Assembly: GCF_003386665.1 (NCBI RefSeq)
Contig: NZ_QTUB01000001.1
Location: forward strand, 558,001-622,000
Source: Xenorhabdus cabanillasii
Lineage (GTDB): Bacteria; Pseudomonadota; Gammaproteobacteria; Enterobacterales; Enterobacteriaceae
Reading direction: 5' to 3'
Length of the DNA stretch: 64,000 nt
Shown here piece after piece: positions 53,069 to 62,107 of this stretch (within the stretch, counting starts at the first letter, position 1; each line of letters starts with the position of its first letter). The translations under genes and the position numbers were made by a program. The notes beneath the pieces were generated by a model. It was not told the DNA's origin. It worked only from the letters and a program-made list of their open reading frames with translations, and did no database searches.

Positions 53069-53502
53069 TGCCGTGGCAACCGTTAAAACGCTGTAGTTAT
53101 CCGACCTGCCGCGAGCGAGTGAAATCAGGCCGCTGTGAGCAACACCAACGGGAAGCCAGACGCCAGCAGGATAAGCAACGAGGTACTCGTACCCAACGCG
53201 GCTACAGTAATCAATGGGGACGCTATCGGTTGCACTACCTGAAAGCTAACCCGTTATGTGTGATTTGCCTGAAAACCAATACCTATACCCCAGCTACCAT
53301 TGTGGATCACATTGTCCCGATACTGGGTGACAGTGATGTGCTGTTCTGGCCTGCATCGAACCATCAGGCATTATGCCAGACATGCCATAACCGTAAGACC
53401 GTACAGACAGACCCCATCACCAAAGCGAAGCGCAAGCAGGGTGCTTATCGAGATCAGGAAACCGAAGCGGCAAGGTATCGTGATTGGTTATCAAAAGAAT
53501 AA
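53068..53502 (+). CDS. HNH endonuclease of the packaging module
   Basis: A 144-residue protein. The zinc cysteines CVIC and CQTCH frame the HNH core IVDHIVPI...NHQALCQTCHN. HK97 gp74 and relatives next to terminase genes are needed for cleavage at cos, so this gene indicates cos-type packaging. It starts within the connector stop. Confidence 0.9.
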   Translation: MPWQPLKRCSYPTCRERVKSGRCEQHQREARRQQDKQRGTRTQRGYSNQWGRYRLHYLKANPLCVICLKTNTYTPATIVDHIVPILGDSDVLFWPASNHQALCQTCHNRKTVQTDPITKAKRKQGAYRDQETEAARYRDWLSKE

Positions 53503-53628
53503 TAACGAAACGAAATAACGGGGTGGGGTATCAAAAATGACAAATGTCCCTTCTAGCGGAACCGCCCCCTCCTTCAATTTTTACGCACGGCAGTTTTTTT
53601 GAAAATAAAACAATAAGGACAAAAAATC
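53503..53628. promoter_or_regulatory. Candidate cos region
   Basis: The only sizeable gap (126 bp) in the head operon, between HNH and terS. It holds GCGGAACCGC (53556-53565), a 4+4 dyad of 10 nt, followed by CCCCCTCCTTC. HK97-like cos sites usually lie at this place and give 10-nt overhangs. Terminase must recognise it for the satellite to be packaged. Confidence 0.5.
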
Positions 53629-53982
53629 ATGGCAAGAGCGCCAAAACCGCCAACCTACCTTAATGATATCGCCGCCAGTCAATGGAAGGCCAAAGGTAAA
53701 ATTTTAAGTGAGCGGGAAGACCTGAACGCCGCTGACTGGAACAATTTAGAACTGTATTGCGTGAACTATGCCATTTACCGAAAAGCGGTAGCAGACCTTG
53801 ATATGCGGGGCTTTAGCATTGTTAACAGTCAGGGCAGCGAGAGCCGAAATCCATCATTGAGCGCTAAAGCCGATGCTGAAAAAATCATGATAAAAATGTC
53901 CTCATTGCTGGGTTTTGATCCGGTATCACGGCGTAAAAATCCGGTGGAAACCGAGGAAGAAGACGAGCTGGATCGCCTATGA
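53629..53982 (+). CDS. terS: Terminase small subunit, P27 family
   Basis: A 117-residue protein (MARAPKPPTYLNDIAASQWK) of the phage P27-type small terminase family. It recognises the packaging site and recruits TerL. Good AAGGA ribosome site; stop overlaps the terL ATG. Satellite-encoded TerS redirects packaging to its own DNA in PICIs generally. Confidence 0.88.
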   Translation: MARAPKPPTYLNDIAASQWKAKGKILSEREDLNAADWNNLELYCVNYAIYRKAVADLDMRGFSIVNSQGSESRNPSLSAKADAEKIMIKMSSLLGFDPVSRRKNPVETEEEDELDRL

Positions 53983-55640
53983 ACGCATGGGAACAGTACG
54001 CTTTTGCTATCGAAAACGGCACCATTCCGGCCTGTCAGCGGGTAAAACAGGCCGTGAAACGCTACTATAGCGACCTGAATAACCCGCTTTATCTGTTTGA
54101 TTCGGCAGTAGTCGAACGTTTTATTGCTTTTTCTCGTGTCTGTCCGCATGTCAAAGGCCACCTGCGCGGTAAACCCATCATGCTTGAACCGTGGCAGCAG
54201 TTCGCTTTTGCTAATCTGTTTGGCTTTAAGGTGAAAGCGACCGGACGCCGAAAATATCGCAGTGCCTATATCCAGGTGCCGCGCAAAAATGCCAAATCCA
54301 CCGTTGCCGCGATACTGGCTAACTGGTTTTTGGTGATGGAACAAGGCCAGCAGGATATCTACACCGTTGCCGTGAGCCGGGATCAGGCGCGGATTGTCTT
54401 TGATGATGCCCGCCAGATGTGCCTGTTATCCAAGCCCCTGAAAAAACGGGTCGCTATCCAGCAACATAAAGTTACCTACCCAAAGAGCAACAGCCTGTTA
54501 AAGCCACTGGCTGCCAAAGCCGCCACGATTGAGGGTACAAATCCTAGTCTGGCAATTGTCGATGAGTACCATTTACACCCCGATAACGCCGTGTACTCTG
54601 CGCTTGAATTGGGGATGGGTGCCCGTCCCGAAGGACTCCTGTTCGCCATTACCACCGCAGGCAGTAACGTGATATCGGCCTGTAAACAGCACTACGATTA
54701 TTGCTGTCAGATACTGGATGACGAAGAACAGAACGAATCGCTGTTCGCCCTGATTTACGAACTGGACGATGAGAGTGAGATTGATGATGAAGCGCTTTGG
54801 ATTAAAGCCAATCCCAATCTTGATGTCTCGGTAGACAGTGCCGCCCTGCATGACACTATCCAGAAAGCGCGCGGCATTCCCTCACAATGGACAGAAATGC
54901 TAACCAAACGCTTTAATATCTGGTGTCAGGGTGAAACCCCGTGGATGGGCGAAGGCGCATGGAAAGCCTGCCAGCAAGATTATGATGAAAATGACCTCAA
55001 AGGACTGGAGTGCTACGCCGGACTGGACTTATCTTCAACAGGGGATATCACCAGCATTTGTTACACGTTCCCCGTGGATAACGAACTGTTATTACTGACC
55101 CGTCATTACCTGCCCGAAGCCCAACTACAAAACCCCGCCAATAAGAATCGGGCGGTTTATCGCCAATGGGTGCAAGCAGGCTGGATACGCACCACCGCAG
55201 GCGACTGCATTGATTATGACCGTATCCGTGATGACATTCTCAACGACAGCCAGCAGTTTGATATCAGGCTGGTCGGCTTTGATACATGGAACGCCACGCA
55301 CCTAAGAACACAATTACAGGGCGCAGGGCTGGATGTTGAGCCGTTCCCGCAAACCTATATGCGCTTTAGCCCCGTAGCTAAATCTGCTGAGGTGTTCGTG
55401 AATCGCAAGGTCATTCGGCACAACGGCGATCCGGTGCTGGCGTGGGCAGTGTCCAATGTCGTGATGGAAACCGACGCGAACGCCAATATCAAACCGAACA
55501 AAAAGAAATCCGCAAACAAGATTGACCCTGCAATTGCGTTCCTGATGAGCTTTGGTACATGGCAGATTGAGCATGAAGAGTTCGCATTTAGTCTCGGTGA
55601 TGAACAGAAACGGCGACTGGCTAACTTTAAGGGGATTTAG
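53979..55640 (+). CDS. terL: Terminase large subunit
   Basis: A 553-residue DNA-packaging motor. The ATPase has a Walker A-like VPRKNAKSTVAA near 107 and Walker B LAIVDEYHLH near 190. The nuclease Asp is in CYAGLDLSSTGD near 350, with a later acidic residue in KKSANKIDPAIAFL. With its own TerS and TerL the element does not depend on a helper for packaging, unlike classical PICIs. Confidence 0.93.
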   Translation: MNAWEQYAFAIENGTIPACQRVKQAVKRYYSDLNNPLYLFDSAVVERFIAFSRVCPHVKGHLRGKPIMLEPWQQFAFANLFGFKVKATGRRKYRSAYIQVPRKNAKSTVAAILANWFLVMEQGQQDIYTVAVSRDQARIVFDDARQMCLLSKPLKKRVAIQQHKVTYPKSNSLLKPLAAKAATIEGTNPSLAIVDEYHLHPDNAVYSALELGMGARPEGLLFAITTAGSNVISACKQHYDYCCQILDDEEQNESLFALIYELDDESEIDDEALWIKANPNLDVSVDSAALHDTIQKARGIPSQWTEMLTKRFNIWCQGETPWMGEGAWKACQQDYDENDLKGLECYAGLDLSSTGDITSICYTFPVDNELLLLTRHYLPEAQLQNPANKNRAVYRQWVQAGWIRTTAGDCIDYDRIRDDILNDSQQFDIRLVGFDTWNATHLRTQLQGAGLDVEPFPQTYMRFSPVAKSAEVFVNRKVIRHNGDPVLAWAVSNVVMETDANANIKPNKKKSANKIDPAIAFLMSFGTWQIEHEEFAFSLGDEQKRRLANFKGI

Positions 55641-56875
55641 TTAACACATTAATTTTATTTTTTAAATGTTTTCGAAAAACAATATTTGTTGATAATGTTA
55701 CCTCTAATTGATGTTACTGTTTAATGTGATAAAGATTCACAATAGAATAATAAGGTGATAAATGAACAATATAACAGAAATTACATGCGTAGGGGATTAT
55801 CTTCGTGTTGTTAAAACACTTTCCCCACAGAATGGAAATGTATTTTATCGAGGTCAAAGAGATTCGTGTTATGCTATTAATTCAAGTTTAAGTAGATTAT
55901 TGAAAGATACTAAAATTAAACCTATTGAAGTTCTCTCATATAATAGTTATCAAGGTACTCTTAAGTCAATCAATATTTCAAAATATGAATTAGCAGATGA
56001 ATTATATTCCACATTTAAGGAAAAACATATAGTTTACCCTGATGTGAATATTATTAATGGCTATAGTATGAATGATATTGACCTCCATGTGACTGCTCAG
56101 CATTATGGATTATCAACCCGAGTAATTGATTGGACTTATAGTCCCTTAATTGCATTGTATTTTGCAACAGAAAAAGAGAAAGGTAATGGAATAGAAAACG
56201 AGAAGGGTGAAAAAGATGCCGCAGTGTTCATGATTTGGAATGAAAAATGTAATAAACTAGACGTATGCTCTAGCGAAAGATTTTTCAGAAGAATAGAAGC
56301 AGAAAAAAAAGTCCATAAAAAAATATCTGATGAATGTGAAGCTTTTTATTCGGCTCACGGTCATCAATACGAGAATGAAAAAGATGCATTGAAAATATAT
56401 ATTTATGATTTTTATAAAAAAATAAAAGGTTATATTGATGATTTAGAATATGGAAGCCCAATAAAATTAAATTCATTTTGTCATCTTATTGATCTTATTA
56501 AAAAGCATGATAACTTAGATAAAGATGCTTTCAGGGATGAATTGCTTAATTTTTCGATAATGTTTCCTTGTGAATCAAGTAACTATTCCAGATCTAACGC
56601 CAGCATAAATATCTTTAATGATCATAAAATAATGATAGAGCCGTTGCCAATTAATCAAAGAGTAAAAAACCAACAAGGAGTTTTAATGTTTTGCAATAAA
56701 ATTGAAGGTGACATTTATCCTTTAAGCGAATTTAATGAACAAAATACTATAAACCATATTGATGATGAGTCATTATCTAAAATTTCCAAAAACACTGGAT
56801 TATTGAAAATAATCATACCGAAAGACAGTATTAAGAGTATAAGAAATGAATTAGAGTTATACGGACTCTCGAAAG

Positions 56876-57958
56876 CTTGGATTCGCATAATAAGTGCAAT
56901 TTCTGAGAAAGGCGGTCAGTTGCTATAGTAGGCATCTTTCTCGCCAAAGGAAAATGCGCTATGACCTATACACAACTGACCGAAACAGAAAGATATCAGA
57001 TTTCTAGCCTGAAAGAAGCGGGTTTTTCACAACGGGCGATTTCAAAGTCACTCAATCGAAGCCCCTCAACGATTAGCCGGGAATTGAGACGAAATCGGGA
57101 AGCAAAGAAATATTCTCCTGAACAGGCTCAGTTTAAGGCCGTAGCACGCCGGCATTTTGCTATAAAAGCAGTCAAAGTGAATCCAGAGATAGAAATGTGG
57201 ATCAAACAGTTAATTTGGCAAGATTTAAGTCCCGAACAGATTGTGGGTTATCTTAAACGGGAAGCCAAAATATCTTTACATCATGAGACGATTTATCGAT
57301 TGATTTATAAAGATAAAAAGAATGGTGGTGATTTATGGCAACATCTCAGAATGGCGAAAAAACCGTATCGTAAACGCTATGGAAATTATGAGCGCAGAGG
57401 CAAAATTAAAAATAGAGTCAGCATTGATAAACGCCCAAAATTTGTTGATAAAAAGCAGCGTATTGGTGATTGGGAAGGCGATACTATCGTTGGCCAAGAT
57501 CATAAAAGTGCATTATTGACACTCGTTGAACGAAAATCATTATTTACTATTATTATTAAACTTGAAGATAAAACAGCAGAAGGGGTCGCCAAAGCGGCAA
57601 CAAGACACTTATCACTGATAAAACATAAAGTTAAAACAATTACCTTTGACAATGGCCTCGAATTTGCCGAACACGAGCGGATCAGTAAAAATTTAGAGGC
57701 AAGAATTTATTTTGCTCACCCGCATTCCCCTTGGGAAAGAGGGATAAATGAGAACATAAATGGATTAATTAGAGATTACTTCCCAAAAGGAAGCGATTTT
57801 AATAAGGTATCAGAGCGGGAGATTAACCTTGTGGCAAACCGATTAAATAATCGTCCTCGTAAAACACGAGATTACAAAACACCGAATGAGTTATTTAAAG
57901 GAGTACCCACTCAATTACTTCGCTCATTACGGTGTTGCGCTTAATATGTGAATCCAAG
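56876..57958 (+). mobile_element. IS30-family insertion sequence
   Basis: 1083 bp with inverted ends starting CTTGGATTC and ending GAATCCAAG (perfect over 9 bp, imperfect further in). The 3-bp target duplication AAG is present at 56873-56875 and 57959-57961. One full-length transposase gene inside. It looks recent and intact. Confidence 0.92.
56961..57944 (+). CDS. IS30-family transposase
   Basis: A 327-residue DDE transposase. N-terminal helix-turn-helix (GFSQRAISKSLNRSPSTISR, residues 21-40). Catalytic Asp in GDWEGDTIVG near 172, Asp in ITFDNGLEF near 232 and Glu in ERGINENINGLIRDY near 267. Full length for the family, ribosome site AAAGGAAA. Confidence 0.93.
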   Translation: MTYTQLTETERYQISSLKEAGFSQRAISKSLNRSPSTISRELRRNREAKKYSPEQAQFKAVARRHFAIKAVKVNPEIEMWIKQLIWQDLSPEQIVGYLKREAKISLHHETIYRLIYKDKKNGGDLWQHLRMAKKPYRKRYGNYERRGKIKNRVSIDKRPKFVDKKQRIGDWEGDTIVGQDHKSALLTLVERKSLFTIIIKLEDKTAEGVAKAATRHLSLIKHKVKTITFDNGLEFAEHERISKNLEARIYFAHPHSPWERGINENINGLIRDYFPKGSDFNKVSEREINLVANRLNNRPRKTRDYKTPNELFKGVPTQLLRSLRCCA

Positions 57959-58043
57959 AAGACTTTGTGTATCCTGAAATAATGTCTTTCACTGAATATA
58001 TGCAAGCTAAAATAGTATCGCGTTATATGTAATATAATTTTTA

Positions 58044-58086
58044 GGATATGGCAGATTGAACATGCAAACCTAAATCTGCCTTATCC
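58044..58086 (+). terminator. Possible terminator after the FRG gene
   Basis: GGATA-T-GGCAGATT pairs with AATCTGCC-T-TATCC (13 bp with one mismatch) around a 15-nt loop, 12 bp after the original FRG stop. A weak AT tail follows. Likely the end of the head-packaging-defence transcript. Confidence 0.45.
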
Positions 58087-58156
58087 ATAAAATAAATAAT
58101 AGCAACACCTTTAATTCTTTTAATGGTATAAAACGTAAAAAAATTAAGCAGTTTTA

Positions 58157-58369
58157 TTGATTCTCTTATTGAATCAGATAAACCAATCAGTTAAAGTAGC
58201 CCTGCCATTAGCAAAATCTAGTGGTCAGGGATTTGCACCCCTGTTAGAACGATCCACTGGTAGGAAGTTTCTGCCAGTGCGCCTGCTCGCACCTATTCAA
58301 TGGTGGTTCAGGCAGGGGAGGCTTCGGCCTCGCCGGACGATCGTTCCCGGTAGTGCAAACCCTGTCTGA
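58157..58369 (+). other. Short ORF before the Nlp-like gene, possibly Ash-like
   Basis: A 70-codon frame (MILLLNQINQSVKVALPLAK..., ending GSANPV). A small VVQAGEASASP piece in another frame and the SANPV ending recall Ash-family proteins of P4-like elements, but they are not in one frame. The stretch also has many inverted segments and may be a structured leader. Not a confident gene. Confidence 0.25.
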
Positions 58370-58410
58370 ATCGCCACCATCAATTTTAATTAATGGAAGG
58401 GGTAGCAGGA

Positions 58411-58674
58411 ATGAATAACGTTAGAAATGACTGGCATCAAGCCGATATTATTGCTGCATTACGTAAGCGCGGTACAACCTTAGCAGCTGTTTCCCGTGAA
58501 GCGGGACTCAGTTCATCAACATTAGCGAATACACTTTCTCGTCCGTGGCCTAAAGGCGAATGGATTATCGCTAACTATCTCGAAATACATCCCTCTGAAA
58601 TTTGGCCTAGCCGCTACTTTGATTCGTATGGTCAACCCATTGAGCGTAAAGTGCGCGATAAGCCATTGGAATAA
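58411..58674 (+). CDS. Nlp/Ner-like transcriptional regulator
   Basis: An 87-residue DNA-binding protein. DWHQADIIAALRKRGTTLAA and SREAGLSSSTLANTLSRPWP form the Ner/Nlp helix-turn-helix, ending ..HPSEIWPSRYF as in the family. Start at 58411 with GGAAGGGG upstream; an in-frame ATG at 58393 is less likely. Frequently found in Mu-like phages and P4-like islands, where it acts as repressor or activator. Confidence 0.85.
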   Translation: MNNVRNDWHQADIIAALRKRGTTLAAVSREAGLSSSTLANTLSRPWPKGEWIIANYLEIHPSEIWPSRYFDSYGQPIERKVRDKPLE

Positions 58675-58806
58675 TCACCTATCTGCTTGTTATTTATCTA
58701 GGCGTCTTAATGTTCAGGGGATGTGATTAGTGTCACAGAGGGAAATACGAGAACGCTTCATTACCGTAGCGGTGTTAATCGGTTATACATAAAGCTACTG
58801 CCAGAA

Positions 58807-58828
58807 GGTATCCTATGGGTATCCTAGA
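58807..58828 (+). repeat. Right 22-bp border repeat
   Basis: GGTATCCTATGGGTATCCTAGA, one mismatch to 40947-40968 in the same orientation. It lies 45 bp from the tRNA 3' end. Together the copies mark the inner borders of the satellite. Confidence 0.7.
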
Positions 58829-58872
58829 AAAAACTAAGGGATCGCACTTTTGATGCGACCCCTTGATAATTC

Positions 58873-58948
58873 TGGTGGCCCCTGCTGGACTTGAACCAGC
58901 GACCAAGCGATTATGAGTCGCCTGCTCTAACCACTGAGCTAAGGGGCC
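58873..58948 (-). tRNA. ileX: tRNA-Ile2 (CAU anticodon)
   Basis: A 76-nt cloverleaf including an encoded CCA. Acceptor stem GGCCCCT pairs with AGGGGCC. Anticodon loop CTCATAA gives CAU at 58913-58915. T arm GCTGGTTCAAGTCCAGC is normal. The sequence matches the enterobacterial minor isoleucine tRNA, whose C34 becomes lysidine and reads AUA, as far as I remember it, and ileX lies near rpoD in E. coli. tRNA 3' ends are common integration sites, and the satellite abuts this one. Confidence 0.95.
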
Positions 58949-59236
58949 GTTGAAGTGGGAGGATTATACGGTACAGTGTGGCACTAGGTCTAGTCCTCAA
59001 AATTCATATGCGTGTTTTATAGGCAAAAATCAGTATCTTTTAACGTATTTAAACTATTTATAGTCACTATGAAATATTTTTTAGTGATACTGATTGCCTT
59101 TTTGATAAATTTCTCTGGTTATTTATTGCCTCTTGGTTATTGTTTGAACATAAAAATATTGTTGGTTATGTTTTGTGTTTTTTTGATTTGAAACCGTTCT
59201 TATATTTTCCTGTAAAAATATTTTTGTAATTCAAAT

Positions 59237-60034
59237 ATGAACATATACAACTTATCAGAGGCTGTTTTGGCCCATCGTAAACTGGAAGATTATTTTTTCT
59301 CATCTATCAGCCGAATGTATCAACATATCGGTACTGGGGTTCGAGCCTATGTAACAGGTGTTGAAACTGATGCATTAAATTTTTTGCTGGTGGTAGGTGA
59401 ACATGAACAAACCGCAGAAGAGCTAAAAACAGGGATTCAGTTACTTGATGAGAAAGCGAATGTACCGTTTTTGATTGTTACCGCGGTGTCAGATAGTCAG
59501 GTTTTGGCGGTTATTCAGCAGGCTGGGTTTGTGTTTGCTCCTGATTACATAACTACCGTCATGCAGCTCGATTTGATGAATTGGCATATGGCGGATGAGG
59601 GTGTTGGAGGTTATGAAATCCGGCGTGTTGACCACTGTTTGGTTGATTGGGCTATTCCGGTAGAAAGTGCATTTGAAACAGGTCATTTTATTTCCGGGCA
59701 GTATCAGCAAAGCCATCAGATGGCATTGAACGCTGAAAAGTGTCTGCAACATTACGCCCTGTACATAGATAGTCAGCCAATCTGTGCTTTAACTTTATCA
59801 AGGCTGGACAATATTATCCGTCTTGATGATATCAGTACAGTGAGAGAAAAGAAGAGAAGAGGGTATGCTTCTGCTTTGATTAACTATGTGCTGAAAGAAG
59901 CTAAGTTGCATGGTGCGACTACGTGTTATCTGGAGGCTTCGCGTGATGGAAATGGTTTATATCGTCGTATCGGCTTTAAACCATTATTTGAATGTCAGGG
60001 ATTTATTCGTGAAGAGAAAGCTATGTATGAATAA
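59237..60034 (+). CDS. GNAT-family N-acetyltransferase
   Basis: A 265-residue protein. The C-terminal domain (about 130-262) has the GNAT acetyl-CoA pattern: DDISTVREKKRRGYASALIN, the motif A region with R/Q-x-x-G-x-A, then LEASRDGNGLYRRIGF. The N-terminal 120 residues are an extra domain. Substrate unknown. No strong ribosome site before the ATG. Convergent with rpoD, sharing a terminator. Confidence 0.82.
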   Translation: MNIYNLSEAVLAHRKLEDYFFSSISRMYQHIGTGVRAYVTGVETDALNFLLVVGEHEQTAEELKTGIQLLDEKANVPFLIVTAVSDSQVLAVIQQAGFVFAPDYITTVMQLDLMNWHMADEGVGGYEIRRVDHCLVDWAIPVESAFETGHFISGQYQQSHQMALNAEKCLQHYALYIDSQPICALTLSRLDNIIRLDDISTVREKKRRGYASALINYVLKEAKLHGATTCYLEASRDGNGLYRRIGFKPLFECQGFIREEKAMYE

Positions 60035-60037
60035 TAA

Positions 60038-60065
60038 AAAAGCGTCTGTCGGAACAGACGCTTTT
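60038..60065. terminator. Bidirectional terminator between the GNAT gene and rpoD
   Basis: AAAAGCGTCTGT-CGGA-ACAGACGCTTTT, a 12-bp perfect stem with a tetraloop and A/U runs on both sides. It ends the macromolecular synthesis operon on the minus strand and the acetyltransferase gene on the plus strand. Confidence 0.92.
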
Positions 60066-60089
60066 CAGGTTTTTCAGCATATCCCTTGA

Positions 60090-61940
60090 TTAGTCGTCAA
60101 GGAAGCTGCGCAGTACTTCTGAACGGCTTGGATGACGCAGTTTGCGCAGAGCCTTAGCCTCGATCTGACGAATACGCTCACGGGTTACGTCAAATTGTTT
60201 ACCAACTTCTTCCAGTGTATGGTCAGTGTTCATATCGATACCAAAACGCATACGCAGAACTTTCGCTTCACGTGCAGTTAAGCCTGCCAGCACATCGTGG
60301 GTGGCAGAACGCAGGCTTTCTGAAGTGGCAGAATCCAGCGGCAGCTCCAATGTAGTATCTTCAATGAAATCACCGAGATGTGAATCTTCATCATCACCAA
60401 CTGGTGTTTCCATGGAAATTGGTTCTTTGGCAATTTTCAGTACTTTGCGGATCTTATCTTCCGGCATCAGCATACGTTCTGCCAGCTCTTCCGGTGACGG
60501 TTCACGTCCCATTTCCTGTAGCATCTGACGGGAAATACGATTGAGTTTGTTGATCGTCTCAATCATATGTACAGGAATACGGATGGTACGGGCCTGATCC
60601 GCAATAGAACGGGTGATAGCCTGACGGATCCACCATGTAGCATAAGTTGAGAACTTATAACCACGGCGGTATTCAAACTTATCAACCGCTTTCATCAGAC
60701 CGATATTACCTTCCTGGATCAGGTCAAGGAATTGCAGACCACGGTTGGTGTATTTCTTGGCAATCGAAATAACCAGACGTAAGTTTGCTTCAACCATTTC
60801 TTTCTTCGCACGGCGGGCTTTTGCTTCACCGATTGACATGCGACGGTTGATATCTTTGACTTGATCAATAGTTAAGCCGGTTTCTTCTTCAATCTGGCGC
60901 AGCTTTTGCAGGCTACGCATTACCTCTTCTTCAACTTCCAGCAGTTTATCAGACCATGGTTTGTTCATCGCTTTTGCAGCAGTAAACCATGTGTCATTCG
61001 TTTCATTGCCAGAAAACAGAGTGATGAAGTTTTTCTTCGGCATTTTGCTCTGTTCAATACACATCTTCATGATTTGACGTTCTTGAAGACGTACGCGATC
61101 CATCATAGAACGCATGTTGTTAACCAAATAATCAAACTGTTTTGGTATAAGGCGGAATTGCTTGAATACTTCGGACAGTTTTAAAATTTCCGCTGCAGTA
61201 TTTGGATGGCTGCGACCGTACTGTTTGATTGTCTGACGGGTAGTTTCATGTTGTTCACGCAGCTCCAGAAATTTCTGGCGAGCCAATTCTGGGTCGATGC
61301 TGTTATCGTCTTCACTGTCAGTATCGTCATCCCGATCTTCATCGTCATCATCGTCAGAATCATCAAGTTCTTCCTGAGGCAGTTCAGAACCAACGTGAGT
61401 AGCTGTCGGTGCAAGATCCTCTTCTGCATTAGGATCAACAAATCCTGTGATTAAATCAGACAGGCGGCTTTCACCTGCTTCAACAAGGTCATACTGTTCT
61501 AACAGATAGGTAATAGCTTCAGGGTATTCGGCAACGGAGCACTGTACTTGATTGATGCCATCTTCAATGCGTTTTGCAATGTCAATCTCACCTTCGCGAG
61601 TCAGTAGCTCAACTGTACCCATTTCACGCATGTACATGCGAACCGGATCGGTAGTACGACCGATTTCTGACTCGACACTGGATAACACTTGCGCTGCTGC
61701 TTCTACAGCATCTTCATCGGTGTCGTTTGTGTTTTCTGCCAACATGAGATCATCGGCATCAGGTGCCTCTTCCATTACCTGGATGCCCATGTCATTGATC
61801 ATTTGGATGATATCTTCTATCTGATCAGAATCGACGATATCTTCCGGCAGATGGTCATTGACCTCAGCATAGGTCAGATAGCCTTGCTCCTTACCTCGTG
61901 TGACAAGTAGCTTTAGCTGTGACTGCGGGTTTTGCTCCAT
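60090..61940 (-). CDS. rpoD: RNA polymerase sigma-70 factor RpoD
   Basis: A 616-residue primary sigma factor. Region 1.1 begins [20 protein letters not shown]. The non-conserved insert contains a long Asp/Glu run near 195-215. Region 2 has [20 protein letters not shown] and [15 protein letters not shown], and region 4 has [20 protein letters not shown]. The start at 61940 agrees with E. coli; a longer frame to 61991 is ignored. Third gene of rpsU-dnaG-rpoD. Confidence 0.98.
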   Translation of the reverse strand: MEQNPQSQLKLLVTRGKEQGYLTYAEVNDHLPEDIVDSDQIEDIIQMINDMGIQVMEEAPDADDLMLAENTNDTDEDAVEAAAQVLSSVESEIGRTTDPVRMYMREMGTVELLTREGEIDIAKRIEDGINQVQCSVAEYPEAITYLLEQYDLVEAGESRLSDLITGFVDPNAEEDLAPTATHVGSELPQEELDDSDDDDDEDRDDDTDSEDDNSIDPELARQKFLELREQHETTRQTIKQYGRSHPNTAAEILKLSEVFKQFRLIPKQFDYLVNNMRSMMDRVRLQERQIMKMCIEQSKMPKKNFITLFSGNETNDTWFTAAKAMNKPWSDKLLEVEEEVMRSLQKLRQIEEETGLTIDQVKDINRRMSIGEAKARRAKKEMVEANLRLVISIAKKYTNRGLQFLDLIQEGNIGLMKAVDKFEYRRGYKFSTYATWWIRQAITRSIADQARTIRIPVHMIETINKLNRISRQMLQEMGREPSPEELAERMLMPEDKIRKVLKIAKEPISMETPVGDDEDSHLGDFIEDTTLELPLDSATSESLRSATHDVLAGLTAREAKVLRMRFGIDMNTDHTLEEVGKQFDVTRERIRQIEAKALRKLRHPSRSEVLRSFLDD

Positions 61941-62057
61941 AAGACGGTATCCACACTTCAGAGTATTGGTTGGTGTCGGTCGGCGAAACAAATTATGCCA
62001 ACAATAACATTTAGGGGCATTTTCGTTATATTGCCACTGCCCTCAATAGCGGCAACT

Positions 62058-62075
62058 GTAGGGCTATCTCCCTAC
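62058..62075 (-). other. Small hairpin in the dnaG-rpoD spacer
   Basis: GTAGGG-CTATCT-CCCTAC (6-bp stem) in the 167-bp spacer. In E. coli this spacer holds an mRNA processing site that gives rpoD mRNA greater stability than dnaG mRNA. The hairpin may mark the same function, unproven here. Confidence 0.4.
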
Positions 62076-62107
62076 CTCATTCGGCATTTAAGCCGTAAAT
62101 TCTGGAT

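Larger units (their letters stand above)
55762..58032 (+). pseudogene. FRG-domain protein gene interrupted by IS30
   Basis: Before interruption the gene was 55762-56875 plus 57962-58032, about 394 residues. Removing the IS and one AAG gives a continuous GLSKDFVYPEIMSFTEYMQA and the stop at 58030-58032. The FRG domain has VFYRGQRD near 27 and QHYGLSTRVIDWTYSPLIAL near 112. The present frame ends at 56928 (388 residues, last 17 encoded by the IS end). FRG genes are common in phage-satellite defence spots; function by family only. AT-rich, like typical cargo. Confidence 0.88.
40947..58828. mobile_element. Capsid-forming PICI-like phage satellite
   Basis: About 17.9 kb between the two 22-bp border repeats. 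Contents in order: integrase, excisionase-like gene, reverse-strand repressor-like gene, P4-alpha-like primase-helicase, Hcp-effector-lipoprotein cargo, HK97-type capsid, protease, portal, adaptor, connector, HNH, terS, terL, FRG gene (split by IS30), and an Nlp-like regulator. No tail, baseplate or lysis gene is present. The head gene order, capsid first and terminase last, is the reverse of usual HK97-like phages and is the signature described for cf-PICIs. Exact ends are uncertain. Confidence 0.82.

Noticed and set aside
53068..53502. HNH gene as a homing endonuclease
   Set aside because: It is in the overlapping head operon at the standard place next to terS, where HNH proteins take part in cos cleavage.
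58157..58369. Functional Ash-family gene
   Set aside because: Family-like pieces lie in different frames and the sequence is dominated by inverted segments.
58873..58948. Proven attB in the tRNA-Ile2 gene
   Set aside because: The satellite abuts the tRNA, but I found no duplicated tRNA 3' end at the left border, so the integration site stays unproven.
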